A DNA stretch of 64,000 nucleotides from Nocardia sp. NBC_01329 (GTDB lineage: Bacteria; Actinomycetota; Actinomycetes; Mycobacteriales; Mycobacteriaceae): positions 682,001-746,000 of the forward strand of contig NZ_CP108381.1 in assembly GCF_035956715.1 (NCBI RefSeq). The letters are read 5' to 3'. Positions within the stretch are counted from its first letter, which is position 1. Every line of letters starts with the position of its first letter. This document shows positions 15,772 through 23,710 of the stretch, one piece after another. Under the pieces are notes generated by a model. The model made no database searches. It was not told the DNA's origin and was given only the letters and a program-made list of their open reading frames with translations. Made by a program: the position numbers and the translations under genes.

Positions 15772-17157
15772 ATGAGCAGGGTGTCACCGGATTGGTATCC
15801 CGACCCGCAGAACGAGGGCTTCCTGAGATACTGGGATGGGCAGGCGTGGACGGCTGATCGGAGGGCGGTGTCCGCGGAGCAGGCCTATCCCGGCGCTGCG
15901 GACCAGTCGAAGGTTCCGTTGTTCGGCGCTCGCGCCTTTGCGAAGAGGCAGGCGGATGCGCTCGCCGAAGCTCTCTCCGAAAACCGGCGGCTACGGGAGC
16001 AACTGGAACAGGTCGGCGGCCTCGGGCTCGGCGACATGCAGCGGTTGCAGGCCCAGCTCGAGGCGCAGATCGCCGATAAGCAGGCGGTGCTGGACAACCT
16101 GTTGGAGCAGGTGGTCGATATGCGGGAGCAGCACGTCCTCCAGGAGATCGGGATCTACGAATACCGGCACCCATTGTCGGACTCCGTCGCCTACCGAGAC
16201 GAGTTGAGGCGACTGCAGGGCGAGATCAAAGCTCTGGCTCGTCGTGACGGCGGTGCGATCGAGGCGCCGAAGACGTGGGTGGTCGAAGGGTCGGTCACCG
16301 ATGGTCGCAGAATGATTCGGGAGTACTCGAAGTTGATGCTGCGCGCCTATAACGCAGAGGCCGAGAACCTGGTGCGCGGTCTGAAGCCGTACAAGCTGGG
16401 CAAGACGCTCGACCGTCTGGACCGGCTGGCCGACACTCTCGAGCGGTTCGGTGCGACCATGCAACTACGCATTGCTCCCGGCTACCACCGGCTTCGCCGT
16501 CGCGAGCTGGAGCTGACCGCCGATCATCTCGAATTGCTGGCACGTCAGAAAGAGGCGGAACGCGACGAACGCGATCGGCTGCGCGAGGAACGCCGGGCGC
16601 AGGAGGAACTAGCTCGGGAGCAAACGAAACTCGAGCAGCAACAGGAAAGGGACCGCCACGCCCTGTCCGGCCTCGAGGCTGCAGGCAATGCGGAAACCGA
16701 TGCCGCGACCGAGCTACGCGAAAGGCTGGCGGAGCGGGATCGGGCCATCGCTTCCATCCAGGCCCGGGTCGACGATGTTCGCGCCGGATACGTGTACGTC
16801 ATCTCCAATATCGGCGCGTTCGGTTCGGACGTAGTGCAGATCGGGTTGACCCGACGGTTCCATCCGTATGAGCGGATCAGCGAACTCAGCAATGCGTCGG
16901 TGCCGTTCAAATACGACGTTCACGCGCTGTTCTTCGACAAGGACGCCGCCGGAATCGAAGCCGAGCTCCACCGCCGGCTGGAGGACAAGCGCATCAACAA
17001 GGTCAATCGGCGTCGTGAATTCTTTCGTGCGACACCCGCCGAGGTGCGGGAACACCTCCGGGAAGTGGCCGATGGAATGCTCGAGTTCACCGAGACGCCG
17101 GAGGCCGATCAATACCGCCAGAGCCGCAACGCCCAGCATGGTCCGGATCTGCCGTGA
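15772..17157 (+). CDS. DUF2510-DUF4041-GIY-YIG (T5orf172) protein
   Basis: 461-residue three-part protein. Residues 5-30: a DUF2510 motif ('PDWYPDPQ.EGFLRYWDGQAW'), a small actinobacterial targeting module. Residues 60-330: long coiled coil and DUF4041 ('REYSKLMLRAYNAEAENLVR', 'RIAPGYHRLRRRELELTADH' then a Glu/Arg-rich coil). Residues 340-430: T5orf172 GIY-YIG-type nuclease ('AGYVYVISNIGAFGSDVVQI', 'GLTRRFHPYERISELSNASV', 'RREFFRAT'). In phage and defence proteins this C-terminal domain is a predicted endonuclease. ATG at 15772 follows AAGGGGGA. The gene precedes the EACC1/caspase pair by 61 bases and may belong to the same conflict module. Confidence 0.85.
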   Translation: MSRVSPDWYPDPQNEGFLRYWDGQAWTADRRAVSAEQAYPGAADQSKVPLFGARAFAKRQADALAEALSENRRLREQLEQVGGLGLGDMQRLQAQLEAQIADKQAVLDNLLEQVVDMREQHVLQEIGIYEYRHPLSDSVAYRDELRRLQGEIKALARRDGGAIEAPKTWVVEGSVTDGRRMIREYSKLMLRAYNAEAENLVRGLKPYKLGKTLDRLDRLADTLERFGATMQLRIAPGYHRLRRRELELTADHLELLARQKEAERDERDRLREERRAQEELAREQTKLEQQQERDRHALSGLEAAGNAETDAATELRERLAERDRAIASIQARVDDVRAGYVYVISNIGAFGSDVVQIGLTRRFHPYERISELSNASVPFKYDVHALFFDKDAAGIEAELHRRLEDKRINKVNRRREFFRATPAEVREHLREVADGMLEFTETPEADQYRQSRNAQHGPDLP

Positions 17158-17218
17158 TCCGTGCGAGAGCACCGAAACCCACCATCCGCGTATGGTCTCG
17201 ACGCAAAGGACGGAAGGC

Positions 17219-17584
17219 ATGACGCAATCTGTGGACCAGGTAACCATCGAAATGGATGGCAGCGCCGACGATCTCTTCCAGCTGCTCGAATGGTTCAACG
17301 ACAACGATGAACTGCGCGGCAGAGTTGATCTGCCCCCGAAGCAAATTCGACCCGGGCAGATGGGTGGACTGACCGATGTGCTGATCGTCGCGGCCGGAGC
17401 CGGTGGGCTGGCCACCGCGCTCGCCAGGTCGCTGAACACGTGGTTCACTCTCCGGAGGTCCAAGATCGCCATAACTATCAAGGCCGGTGCGGACTCCGAG
17501 ATCACTCTCGATGCAGAACGAGTCAAGATGCCGGAAGTCACGCAAGCGCTGCAGTCCATGCTGGAGCAGCTCGACAACCGATAG
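17219..17584 (+). CDS. EACC1 effector-associated constant component
   Basis: 121-residue protein matching EACC1, the small constant component encoded beside variable effectors in actinobacterial conflict (defence or programmed-death) systems described by Aravind and colleagues. Shared pattern: an N-terminal strand 'VTIEMDGSADDLFQLLEWFN' with '.LRGRVDLPP', a Gly/Ala-rich membrane-like helix 'VLIVAAGAGGLATALARSLN' at about residues 62-81, then 'TWFTLRRSKIAITIK' and 'SEITLDAERV'. The single hydrophobic helix suggests membrane docking. ATG at 17219 has AAAGGA eight bases upstream. The stop is seven bases before the caspase start, so the two are translated together. Confidence 0.85.
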   Translation: MTQSVDQVTIEMDGSADDLFQLLEWFNDNDELRGRVDLPPKQIRPGQMGGLTDVLIVAAGAGGLATALARSLNTWFTLRRSKIAITIKAGADSEITLDAERVKMPEVTQALQSMLEQLDNR

Positions 17585-17591
17585 TGACGCG

Positions 17592-18884
17592 ATGCGGAAA
17601 CGGAACGGTTGGCGTGCCGCACTCGTCGGAGTGAGCCGGTACTCCGATCCTGAATTCCCGGACATTCCGGCTGCCGGCAACAACGTCCGCGACCTCGCCC
17701 GAAGCTTGACCGGGCCCGGGGCAGCATTCGACGAGGAGCACTGCACTGTGCTCAGCGATCCCGGGCAGAGCGCCGAGGTCGGAAAGGCTGTCGCTGCGGC
17801 TGCGCGTGACGCCGAGGATGTCCTGCTCGTCTACTACACCGGTCATGGTGTGGTGGACCGGCGCGGACGCCTGTACCTGGCGCTTCCCGACACCGACCAT
17901 GAAGAGCCCGAATGGAGTTCGGTGGCATTCACGACGCTCCGAGATGAGCTCATGGAAAGTCGGGCCCGCGCCCGAATCCTGATCCTCGACTGTTGTTTCT
18001 CGGGACGTGCGTTCGAAGCGATGAGCTCGCCCGATGCCGTGATCGGCGGACAGATCGATATCAGGGGTACCTACACCATCACGTCCTCTGCGAGGGACGA
18101 GACGTCACTCGCGCCTGAAGGTCACCGCTATACGGCTTTCACCGGTGCGCTGTTGAGCGCCGCAGCAGACACCGGCCTGACTCTGGATCAGCTCTATCAG
18201 AGGGTTGATCGGATGCTGCATCAAAACAGCCAGCCCCGGCCGCAGCGGCGAAGCGTCAATATCGCCGGCGAGCTACGCCTGTTCACCGCGCCTGACCCCC
18301 AGCCGGCCACCGATGCTGAGGTTACGACCACACCGGGGACGGACGCGGATAGCGAGTCCCTGTTCGAAAGCGCACAGCGCTCGGCCGACCAGGGCGATAC
18401 CGTCGGAGCGGAAGCCTTGTGGCGGCGTGCCGCGGCCCAGGGGCATCTCGGTGCAATGAACAATCTCGCCAATTTGCTGGTCGCGCGCAAACAGTCCATT
18501 GAAGCCCACGACTGGTACCGCAAGGCTGCTGAGTCGGGTAACCCCGAAGCGATGGGTAATCTGGCAAACCTGCTTTACGAAGAACAGTTCTTGGAGGACG
18601 CTGAGCGTTGGTGGCGGCTCGCGGGAGAAGCCGGGAATACCGACGCAATGTACAACCTGGCCGTCATGCTCGACCGGACTCTCCGATTCGACGATGCCAT
18701 CATCTGGTATCAGCAGGCGGCCGAATCCGGTCACACCGACGCCATGCACAACATGGCGATACGGCTCCGCCTCCGCGGTCACTTGGACGACGCCGAGGCA
18801 TGGTGGCGCAGAGCGGGGCACAAGCGTGCGCAGCGCGCCAACGTCAAACCACGTGGCCCGGTCTCCAGGACGCAGACCCGGTGA
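17592..18884 (+). CDS. caspase-family effector with Sel1/TPR repeats (EACC1-associated)
   Basis: 430-residue effector. Residues 8-220 form a caspase-like peptidase: 'RAALVGVSRYSD' strand 1, 'VLLVYYTGHGVVDRRGRLYL' with catalytic His85, and 'ARILILDCCFSGRAFEAM' with catalytic Cys135 (DCCxSG). After an acidic linker (residues 228-250) come Sel1/TPR repeats: 'GDTVGAEALWRRAAAQGHLG', 'AMNNLANLLV', 'AHDWYRKAAESGNPEAMGNL', 'ERWWRLAGEAGNTDAMYNLA', ending in a basic tail. Together with EACC1 this is a typical actinobacterial caspase conflict module in which an invasion signal is thought to activate proteolysis and cell suicide. Both catalytic residues are intact, so it may be functional. Confidence 0.9.
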   Translation: MRKRNGWRAALVGVSRYSDPEFPDIPAAGNNVRDLARSLTGPGAAFDEEHCTVLSDPGQSAEVGKAVAAAARDAEDVLLVYYTGHGVVDRRGRLYLALPDTDHEEPEWSSVAFTTLRDELMESRARARILILDCCFSGRAFEAMSSPDAVIGGQIDIRGTYTITSSARDETSLAPEGHRYTAFTGALLSAAADTGLTLDQLYQRVDRMLHQNSQPRPQRRSVNIAGELRLFTAPDPQPATDAEVTTTPGTDADSESLFESAQRSADQGDTVGAEALWRRAAAQGHLGAMNNLANLLVARKQSIEAHDWYRKAAESGNPEAMGNLANLLYEEQFLEDAERWWRLAGEAGNTDAMYNLAVMLDRTLRFDDAIIWYQQAAESGHTDAMHNMAIRLRLRGHLDDAEAWWRRAGHKRAQRANVKPRGPVSRTQTR

Positions 18885-18973
18885 GAATTTGCGCGAGTCC
18901 GCCTTTGTATGTACAGAGCCGACCCCCTCCTGTACGCGGTGTATCTGAAGGAACGGGCAGAGGAGGAAGGGCG

Positions 18974-19294
18974 ATGAGTAGCTTCTCCAACTGGGATCGT
19001 GAAGGCTATCGCCGCCGTGTGGGCGAAGAGGAGGCCGCGCGTCTTCGTCGGTCGATCATGGCCGAGCAGTGGGGTTACCAGCTTGCCGAGGAGCGGAAGC
19101 GGCTGGGGTTCACGCAGGCGGGTTCGGCCGAGATCATGGGAGTCAGCCCGGGGCGGGTGTCGCGGATCGAACATGGTGAGGTCGCGACGGTCGAAGCTCT
19201 CGTCGCGTGTGTTTCCGCGTTGGGCAGGAAGCTGGAACTGCCGGCGGACATCGGTGGACATCTACTGAAGATGCCGACCGACCCCGCGGCGTGA
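18974..19294 (+). CDS. small XRE-family HTH protein (antitoxin-like)
   Basis: 106-residue DNA-binding protein. The Cro/C1-type helix-turn-helix spans about residues 35-90 ('YQLAEERKRLGFTQAGSAEI', 'MGVSPGRVSRIEHGEVATVE'), followed by 'ALGRKLELPADIGG', as in HigA-type antitoxins. No RelE/HigB-like toxin lies beside it, so it is an orphan or the regulator of the preceding conflict module. AGGAGG precedes ATG 18974. Two TGTAC half-sites (around 18908 and 18932) in the 89-base upstream gap could be its operator. Confidence 0.82.
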   Translation: MSSFSNWDREGYRRRVGEEEAARLRRSIMAEQWGYQLAEERKRLGFTQAGSAEIMGVSPGRVSRIEHGEVATVEALVACVSALGRKLELPADIGGHLLKMPTDPAA

Positions 19295-19391
19295 GGTCCG
19301 GCCGCCGTCAGCGTGCTGCACCGTCGCATTACGGTGTCCGAGCCAGGACTGGAGTGGTCCTTGTTCCGGTGGCCCCTTCACGACGCGACGA

Positions 19392-19478
19392 TCAGGGCCA
19401 CCAGATCGTCGCCGCGATCACCAGCAGAGGCAGTCCGATCGCGATCACGAAACCGGCTATTACCAGGCCGATGGCCAC
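19392..19478 (-). CDS. membrane microprotein, copy 2
   Basis: 28 residues from GTG 19478 to TGA 19392. It is a single hydrophobic helix containing 'GFVIAIGLPLLVIAATIWWP', nearly identical at its C-terminal 20 residues to the 27-aa microprotein at 21569-21652. It lies downstream of the CYTH gene on the same strand, so it may be the last gene of that operon. No RBS is obvious, and the start could be a TTG three codons earlier. It may be functional or a leftover copy. Confidence 0.5.
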   Translation of the reverse strand: MAIGLVIAGFVIAIGLPLLVIAATIWWP

Positions 19479-19480
19479 AA

Positions 19481-19544
19481 GCAAATGGCACTCGATGGGA
19501 ATGAAATGGGAAATGGGAACCAAAATGGTACCTAAATGGGAAAC
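19481..19544. repeat. cluster of AAATGGGA-type short repeats
   Basis: Six copies of (A/G)ATGG with A-rich flanks start near 19484, 19494, 19505, 19512, 19524 and 19535, spaced 7-12 bases, in an unusually AT-rich patch. They lie directly upstream (minus strand) of microprotein copy 2. Their regular spacing suggests protein-binding iterons or degenerate slippage. The rest of 19295-19611 shows nothing else. Confidence 0.5.
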
Positions 19545-19611
19545 AACCGGATGAGTGCGGTAGCCCGATCGTGATGGCGAAGTCTTGGATTTCGACGGCA
19601 CAGGTGAAAAT

Positions 19612-20193
19612 CTAGGTCGCGTGTGCGTGCATCATCAGGTCCCGGTACGGGACGCGCACGATTGGGTGAGCGGAAACACCGATCGCCTGTTCGATGTCCG
19701 CGAGCTGGATAGCTGCGTCCTCGCTGTCAGTGGTGAGGATCTCGGTTTCGACGAAGGCGCCGACCCCGGCGAGGATATCGATACTTATGGTCGTGCCGTC
19801 ATTGCCTGGACGGCGGTAGGTGGTGCGTGCCTTCTCAACTCGGACAAGTTCGACCATTCCGACCGCCGCGAGCAGTGCGTTCGCCGCGCCCGCTTGGCCG
19901 GTGTCGGCCAGCTGAACATTGGTCTCCTGTTTCGCGATGACGCCGTGATCCGAATGGGTTGCTGTGCTGGACGGCGGCTTGTAGGTGATCTCGGCCGAGC
20001 CGTCGCGCTGACGTACCCGCAGGCATTCGACGGTTTCCACGTAGTCGACGTCGGGTCGGCTGTAGTAGGTGTCGACTTCGGTCAGCGAGCTGATTTCGCG
20101 ATAGCCGAGTTCGGCGAGGCGGCGGCGCAGGGGTTCGCTGTCGGCGAGTTCGCGCTTGCGTTCGACCTCGATCAGGTCCATGCGGGAGGTCAT
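19612..20193 (-). CDS. CYTH-domain protein (CyaB / class IV cyclase-like)
   Basis: 193-residue CYTH protein, the family of class IV adenylate cyclases and thiamine/tri-phosphatases that bind triphosphates in a beta-tunnel using metal. The N-terminal signature ExExK is 'IEVERKREL' at residues 7-15. Tunnel strands with alternating charges follow: 'EVDTYYSRPDVDYVETVECL', 'RVRQRDGSAEITYKPP', 'RVEKARTTYRR', 'TISIDILAGVGAFVETEI'. ATG at 20193 overlaps the preceding stop (ATGA), showing translational coupling to the methyltransferase-like gene; ATG at 20181 is an alternative. Whether it makes a cyclic nucleotide or cleaves a triphosphate is unknown. Confidence 0.85.
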   Translation of the reverse strand: MTSRMDLIEVERKRELADSEPLRRRLAELGYREISSLTEVDTYYSRPDVDYVETVECLRVRQRDGSAEITYKPPSSTATHSDHGVIAKQETNVQLADTGQAGAANALLAAVGMVELVRVEKARTTYRRPGNDGTTISIDILAGVGAFVETEILTTDSEDAAIQLADIEQAIGVSAHPIVRVPYRDLMMHAHAT

Positions 20194-21569
20194 CCTTTCC
20201 AGTGAATTGCCGTGTGTAGTCGAGCGAGTGTCGGTTTCGAGCAGATCGTTTGCAGGGTGCCGAGGGCGCGTTGCAGGGTTTCGGTGTCGCTCAGCGGGAT
20301 GTTCTGGAACAGCACCATCTGCTTCGCGTCGACGAGCGGGTTCGATAGGCGGTGGGTGAGGAATCGGTTGTAGTAGCGCCGGTTGCGGGTGAATACATCC
20401 TCGGCCGAGACCGGCATCAAGACCAGGTCTCGGCCGGGATGGGCGTTGATCGAGTGCACCGCGAACGCGGAAAGCAACTCGTCGACGGTGAGGTAGGCGT
20501 AGGTCTCGCGGCCTTCGCGGGTCAACCACGAATCCCAGGTTCGGACACAGTCGTCGGCGCCCTGATCGGCCTCGGACATGAATGCCATCAGGGCTACGTC
20601 GCTGACGGCGTCGAAGATATCTCCGTCGATCACGTGGTGATTGTCGAACGGTTCACTCACCGCGAGGACGTTCGCCCGTTGCATTGCCGGCATGCGATCC
20701 GATTCCGTCAGGGTGTAGTGCACTCGTTTGTGGCCGGTCCGGAAGTCGATCCAGTCTCTGGACAGTGGTCCGTCGAGAACCGGCCGAAACCCGAGGATCC
20801 CGGAACGCCAGACATGGCCGCGGCAGGTGATGTAGTGCCGTTGTACCTCGCGGAACAGCCCGACCGGTGCTTCGATCACCGCGCACACCCGAGTATCCAG
20901 TTCCGCTACGGGCACGATGCGTGAGTTCTGGCGCGCAACGACCTCGTCGTCGTGATGGTGATAGGGATGGGTGCCTTCACGCAGGTAGTGCGGGACGAAC
21001 ATGCGCCAGAACTGCAACCAGGATTGTGAGCTGTAGGACTGCACGACCCGCTCGTGCAGGCTCGGTGCGGCGACGGCGTAGACGTCGCGGTAGACGAAGT
21101 AACCGTACGGGTGGAGCACGGTCGGCAGGGTTCGCATCAAGGTGTGCAGCCCGGAGTAGCCGCCACCGTAGGAGTAGACCTCGTGCATCAGGGCCGACGC
21201 GCTGATCACGTCGACCGGTTCGCGCAACAGTCGCCCGATGTCCTGAGCCCATCCGTGCACCAGCATGCACGACCCGACCGCGTTGAACCGCCCGATCGCG
21301 TCCGTGAGCGAGGTCGAGGAGACGCCGGGTGCCTCCACCAGTGTGAGTTGTACAGGGCGTGGCTCCTCGGCTGCCCGCGTCGCGAGGTAGTCGACGGCAG
21401 CGCCGCCACCCGGGCCGATCTCGACGAGATGCGGTTCAGGCGATTCGACGCGTTGCAACGCCCGGTATACGAGTAGTCCCTTCTCGTCGCCGTGGTCGTT
21501 GGTGGCGACGTCGAGATAGGTCGCGGCCGACTTGTGCACATGCGCGAAGCGGTTCGGTGCTCCGATCAT
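20190..21569 (-). CDS. SAM-methyltransferase-like protein of unknown substrate
   Basis: 459-residue soluble protein. The first ~180 residues look like a Rossmann-fold methyltransferase: motif I 'PHLVEIGPGGGAAVDYLA', acidic-strand 'VQLTLVEAPGVSS', 'VISASALMHEVYSYGGGYSG' in the motif IV position and 'VLHPYGYFVYRDVYAV' as motif V/VI. The remaining 280 residues (with 'WLQFWRMFVPHYLREGTHPY', 'HHHDDEVV', 'RDWIDFRTGHKRVHYTL') belong to no family I recognise. ATG at 21569 is chosen because it overlaps the microprotein stop (TGATG); an in-frame GTG at 21578 exists. Its stop overlaps the CYTH start. It is the largest protein of the operon and likely its enzymatic core. Confidence 0.75.
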   Translation of the reverse strand: MIGAPNRFAHVHKSAATYLDVATNDHGDEKGLLVYRALQRVESPEPHLVEIGPGGGAAVDYLATRAAEEPRPVQLTLVEAPGVSSTSLTDAIGRFNAVGSCMLVHGWAQDIGRLLREPVDVISASALMHEVYSYGGGYSGLHTLMRTLPTVLHPYGYFVYRDVYAVAAPSLHERVVQSYSSQSWLQFWRMFVPHYLREGTHPYHHHDDEVVARQNSRIVPVAELDTRVCAVIEAPVGLFREVQRHYITCRGHVWRSGILGFRPVLDGPLSRDWIDFRTGHKRVHYTLTESDRMPAMQRANVLAVSEPFDNHHVIDGDIFDAVSDVALMAFMSEADQGADDCVRTWDSWLTREGRETYAYLTVDELLSAFAVHSINAHPGRDLVLMPVSAEDVFTRNRRYYNRFLTHRLSNPLVDAKQMVLFQNIPLSDTETLQRALGTLQTICSKPTLARLHTAIHWKG

Positions 21570-21652
21570 CACGGCCACCAGATCGTCGCCGCGATCACCA
21601 GCAGCGGTAGCCCGATCGCGATGGCGAAACCGATCGCCACCGTGGCGCTCAT
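21569..21652 (-). CDS. 27-aa membrane microprotein, intact copy
   Basis: Start ATG 21652, stop TGA 21569. The protein is one transmembrane helix: it begins MSATVAIGFAIAIG and ends LPLLVIAATIWWP. ATG overlaps the stop of the 100-aa gene (ATGA) and its own stop overlaps the start of the methyltransferase-like gene (TGATG). It is therefore locked into the operon at both ends, which argues that it is translated. Homologous copies exist at 1820-1878 (start codon lost) and 19392-19478. I know of no named family; roles as a membrane anchor or small regulator are possible. Confidence 0.7.
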   Translation of the reverse strand: MSATVAIGFAIAIGLPLLVIAATIWWP

Positions 21653-21951
21653 GGACTCACCTTTGCGAATGCCCAGCGGGCGAAGCTGAGTCGCGGTACC
21701 ACGGTTTCCACATCGGCCACGTCCATGACCGCGTTGAGCTCAAGCGGGCTCAGGTGATCGGGCGCCGGCAGGATCACCAGGTCGGCTCGGGCGTTGCGTG
21801 CCTGGTCGGCCACCCGGAGTACCGATCGTTCGTCGGGCCACACGAGGCGGTATCCGAGGTGGCGGGCGAGGCGGTGTACCTGGGCGCGATCCCATTCGGG
21901 AGCACGGCTAATGTCGTAGTCGATCCAGCCGAACGCGATCGAGTGGTTCAT
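21649..21951 (-). CDS. 100-aa conserved protein, resolvase-like texture
   Basis: 100 residues, soluble. Order: 'IAFGWIDYDIS', 'WDRAQVHRLARHLGYRLVWP', 'RVADQARNARADLVILPAPD', 'HLSPLELNAVMDVADVETVV', 'PRLSFARWAF'. The strand 'GYRLVWP', the helix and 'ADLVILPAP' strand followed by 'HL' recall the N-terminal fold of serine recombinases, but the catalytic Ser/Arg pattern is absent, so this is only a structural guess. A C-terminal fragment of a paralog lies at 1876-2022. Start ATG 21951 overlaps the stop of the 85-aa gene (ATGA), and its stop overlaps the microprotein start. Confidence 0.7.
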   Translation of the reverse strand: MNHSIAFGWIDYDISRAPEWDRAQVHRLARHLGYRLVWPDERSVLRVADQARNARADLVILPAPDHLSPLELNAVMDVADVETVVPRLSFARWAFAKVSP

Positions 21952-22205
21952 GGCGCCGCCTGATCAGGCTGCGCGTAGTTGCGGATTGGAAGGTCGGTCT
22001 GAAAAGGACCTATTGGGTCGGTGTCGTGGAGCGCGCGGAGCCCTGCAACTATCCGTTCCAGAAGGACGCGGTGATTGTGACAGCTGGCCTGGCGACCATG
22101 CAGTGTCGTGGACCGTCTGGTCTCAGCGGGTCTGCCGACCGCAGCAACTGAAGACACTTCGTCCGGAGAAAATCCGGTCACTGCGCGGGCATCCGTGGTT
22201 CTCAT
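21948..22205 (-). CDS. 85-aa hypothetical protein, first gene of the operon
   Basis: 85 residues from ATG 22205, preceded by GAGGGG with a seven-base spacer, to TGA 21948, which overlaps the next ATG (ATGA). The C-terminal half is well protein-like: 'NHRVLLERIVAGLRALHDTD' then 'PIGPFQTDLPIRNYAQP'; the N-terminal half is Thr/Ser/Val-rich. No family is recognised. The strong RBS plus the overlap support it as the promoter-proximal gene. It is separated by 128 bases from the divergent XRE/TPR regulator, so that gap should hold both promoters. Confidence 0.6.
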   Translation of the reverse strand: MRTTDARAVTGFSPDEVSSVAAVGRPAETRRSTTLHGRQASCHNHRVLLERIVAGLRALHDTDPIGPFQTDLPIRNYAQPDQAAP

Positions 22206-22333
22206 TGCTGTTCCCCTCGAGATCTATTCGGTGGGCTGTCAGTCCCAGAACAGCGGTGGAACCGAATGGCAAGAAAGGTGGCAAAACTTGTGAAAGAGAC
22301 TTGCCGTTGCGGACTTTCCATCAGAATCGAGTC

Positions 22334-23710
22334 ATGCAGGAGGGGAACGTCGAACGGGTAGTGGTGCCCGACCACAATCGTCAGCGCGCCCAGGTGGCCG
22401 ATGAACTTGCGCGCGAAATAAAACGTCGGCGGCTGGCGGCGGGGTTGAGTCAGCGCGAACTCGCAACGCGAATCGGGTATACGCGTCAGTACGTGTCCAT
22501 GACCGAATGGGAGGACGCGAATCTACCTTCCCGAGATCTTGTTGCGGCTATAGATGCAGGGCTCGACGCTGATGGTGAGCTCATGGCGCTACACGACCAG
22601 ATCAAGCAAAAGCGGAAAGCCGCCCGTCGCGACGTTAGCCGAGTAGACACAGCGGGTTCCGCGGATAAACGAAGTGAGTGTGTGCCCATCGGCGTCTTGG
22701 GCCCGTGCACTCATCCAGGGGCGCTATCGGAGGCCATAGATTTCGACATGCCATTGGATCGCGAACAGATCGGTGCACACCTTCGGTCGCAGCGGATGTC
22801 CGAACATGCGATCACGAGTCTCGTCGAGGTGACCCGTCTGCTGGCCGGCCAGCGCCAAAGCGTGGCGCCGGGTGCGCTCCTCGGTCCCATCGAAGCACAC
22901 CGGGACACTGTTTCAGCCCTGTTCCGGAATACGAGCGACAGCCGGCTGAAAGAACGACTCGGATCACTGCTGGGTGAGACCTCCATTGTTGCAAGTCGAG
23001 TATGGAGTGCTGTCGGCGATCGTGCGATGGCGCTCTCGCACTGCGCATTTGCTCGCAAGCTGGCAGACAGCATGCGTGATCCGGTCATCGGAGGGGTGGC
23101 TCGGATATTCGAAAGCAACTTGCGGTCGGATGCGGCGACGTTGATCGGCTCGGATGGCGACGTAATCATTGGTCTGCGGATACTCAGAGACGCTGCGACG
23201 ATGACGGATAGCTTGCCGCCTGCCGCCAGGGCAAGGATAGGCGCCGAGCTTGCCCAGGCATATGCGGTGCTCGAGCTCGATCGGGAGTGCCAGGACGCGC
23301 TGTCTCGCGCACAGCGCGCAGTTGACGACATTGATGAAGTTGACCGTACTGGGCTTTTCAGTGACTGGGATGCGAGTCGGCTTCTTGTCTACGAAGGCAC
23401 TTGCTGGCTCTTCCTGAACAAGCCCCGGAAAGCCATCGTTGCTCTCGACGCGGCACTGAGCACAACTGGATACGGGAACCGGAATGTGGGGCTCGCCGCA
23501 CAGGTCGACCTGGCGAGCGCATACAACCAGATCGGCGAACTCGAAGAGGGGTGTCGGATTCTCGGAGAAACCCACAGCAGTCTCGTTGCCATGGGTAACC
23601 AACGTGGTATCGAACGTGCACATCGGGCAATCGAGAGAACCACACCGTGGCGCAACGAGCAGCCTGTCCGGGCGCTCCGGGAACGGATCCGAAGTACCGA
23701 GATTCAGTGA
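22334..23710 (+). CDS. XRE-family regulator with C-terminal TPR-like repeats
   Basis: 458-residue regulator. Residues 15-70 form a Cro/C1 HTH ('RRLAAGLSQRELATRIGYTR' then 'QYVSMTEWEDANLPSRDLV'). The rest is helical, with TPR-like pairs such as 'RLKERLGSLLGETSIVASRV', 'ALSHCAFARKLADSM', 'ECQDALSRAQRAVDDI', 'KAIVALDAALSTTGYGNR', 'VDLASAYNQIGELEEGCRIL', the layout of peptide- or signal-sensing actinobacterial regulators. ATG 22334 is used; AGGAGGGG lies inside the start region, so GTG 22361/22364 is an alternative. It is divergent from the five-gene operon, which it probably controls. Its stop overlaps the convergent HAD gene by 7 bases. Confidence 0.85.
   Translation: MQEGNVERVVVPDHNRQRAQVADELAREIKRRRLAAGLSQRELATRIGYTRQYVSMTEWEDANLPSRDLVAAIDAGLDADGELMALHDQIKQKRKAARRDVSRVDTAGSADKRSECVPIGVLGPCTHPGALSEAIDFDMPLDREQIGAHLRSQRMSEHAITSLVEVTRLLAGQRQSVAPGALLGPIEAHRDTVSALFRNTSDSRLKERLGSLLGETSIVASRVWSAVGDRAMALSHCAFARKLADSMRDPVIGGVARIFESNLRSDAATLIGSDGDVIIGLRILRDAATMTDSLPPAARARIGAELAQAYAVLELDRECQDALSRAQRAVDDIDEVDRTGLFSDWDASRLLVYEGTCWLFLNKPRKAIVALDAALSTTGYGNRNVGLAAQVDLASAYNQIGELEEGCRILGETHSSLVAMGNQRGIERAHRAIERTTPWRNEQPVRALRERIRSTEIQ

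Noticed and set aside
18974..19294. HigBA-type toxin-antitoxin pair
   Set aside because: The XRE protein is antitoxin-like but no toxin-sized gene lies on either side; the upstream gene is the caspase effector.
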